A stretch of DNA of 5,671 nucleotides from Chloroflexota bacterium (GTDB lineage Bacteria; Chloroflexota; Dehalococcoidia; Plut-88900), in the NCBI GenBank assembly GCA_022572865.1, contig JACZVB010000117.1, positions 1 to 5,671 on the forward strand, given 5' to 3'. The notes below the pieces were generated by a model, which saw only the letters and a program-made list of their open reading frames with translations, did no database searches and was not told the origin of the DNA. This document shows positions 5,172-5,671 of this stretch, piece after piece. Numbering within the stretch: position 1 is the first letter of the stretch; each line of letters begins with the position of its first letter. Both the position numbers and the translations under genes were made by a program.

Positions 5172-5671
5172 ATGAGGCAAGCAAGCCTGTACTTTACCGC
5201 CCCTTATCAGGTCGCCATCGAAGAAGCCCCACTCCGGCCCCCCACCAAAGAAGAGGTGCTGGTCGAGACCCTGGTATCGGCCATCAGCCCCGGCACCGAG
5301 ATGCTGGTCTACCGGGGCCAGGCGCCTGCCGACCTGCCTGTCGACGAGACCATTCCCGCCTTGCGGGGAGGGTTCGATTTCCCGATGAAATACGGCTACG
5401 CTCTGGTCGGAAGGGTCGTCAAAGCAGGCCCGAACCCAGGACCCCACAGGGAGGGGGACCTGGTGTTCTCCTTTCATCCCCACGAGAACCGCTTCACATC
5501 AAGCCCCCAGGAGCTACTCCCCGTTCCCGCCGGCATCTCTCCCGAGGACGCAGCCTTCCTGGCGAACATGGAATCAGCCGTCAACTTCGTGATGGATGGG
5601 CGTCCGGCCATAGGGGAGCAGGTGGCGGTATTCGGGCAGGGGATAGTGGGGCTGCTGACCACGGGCCTGCT
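5172..5671 (+). CDS. Medium-chain dehydrogenase, BchC/threonine-dehydrogenase-like (3' truncated by window)
   Basis: The first 166 residues are present; the family normally runs to about 320-350. This part is the GroES-like catalytic domain followed by the start of the Rossmann fold, whose nucleotide-binding glycines are in FGQGIVG (154-160). SPGTE at 39-43 and the GYALVG stretch replace the C-GTE and GHE motifs of classical zinc alcohol dehydrogenases. The first zinc ligand is thus serine and the histidine is tyrosine. The four-cysteine structural zinc lobe is missing. This pattern is typical of the bacteriochlorophyllide-a-dehydrogenase-like branch of the superfamily, whose members are often called simply zinc-binding dehydrogenases. 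It would oxidise or reduce an alcohol/carbonyl group with NAD(P) in the cytoplasm. It starts four bases after the RibA-reductase fusion and is almost surely co-transcribed with it, so its substrate may be a product of that pathway. Family membership is solid; the substrate is unknown. Confidence 0.85.
   Translation, partial: MRQASLYFTAPYQVAIEEAPLRPPTKEEVLVETLVSAISPGTEMLVYRGQAPADLPVDETIPALRGGFDFPMKYGYALVGRVVKAGPNPGPHREGDLVFSFHPHENRFTSSPQELLPVPAGISPEDAAFLANMESAVNFVMDGRPAIGEQVAVFGQGIVGLLTTGL

Overview
The window is a GC-rich stretch of bacterial chromosome with tightly packed genes, all on the plus strand. Gene content and style (an unusual D-threonine-aldolase-like gene pair, a RibA fusion, short intergenic gaps, a GTG start) would fit an uncultured environmental bacterium such as a Chloroflexota/SAR202-like lineage. 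That placement is an impression: no rRNA or marker gene is present.

Layout. Bases 1-193 are visibly more AT-rich. They may hold the 3' end of an unrecognised reading frame, and they carry a good sigma-70-type promoter (perfect TATAAT at 132-137) for what follows. Operon 1 (194-3346) has three genes. The first two (369 and 366 aa) are side-by-side paralogues of the D-threonine aldolase / D-serine dehydratase (DSD1) family, a fold-type III PLP family. The third is a 303-aa PHP-domain metal-dependent phosphoesterase. The last six codons of the PHP gene, including its stop, are the opening part of a 36-bp tandem repeat present in five copies (3329-3508). Each copy regenerates the same stop and carries two short inverted repeats. 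A stem-loop (3504-3522) and a near-consensus promoter (TTGACA, 18 bp, GATAAT at 3525-3554) follow directly, then a leader of about 260 bases without a convincing gene.

Operon 2 starts at 3818. It holds a fusion of GTP cyclohydrolase II (RibA) to a RibD-type reductase domain without the deaminase domain. Four bases later comes a medium-chain dehydrogenase of the bacteriochlorophyllide-dehydrogenase-like type, cut off by the window end.

How the genes may work together. In operon 1 the second paralogue keeps the lysine expected to bind PLP (K50), while the first has glutamate there (E51). The pair therefore looks like a pseudoenzyme plus an active or neofunctionalised partner, possibly a heterodimer. 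In operon 2 the fusion would open the GTP imidazole ring and reduce the ribosyl chain, the archaeal/fungal order of riboflavin-type chemistry. Its coupling to a dehydrogenase raises the possibility of a dedicated pterin/pyrimidine-derived product rather than housekeeping riboflavin. The most unusual points are the lysine-less paralogue, the stop-codon-bearing tandem array and the deaminase-less fusion.
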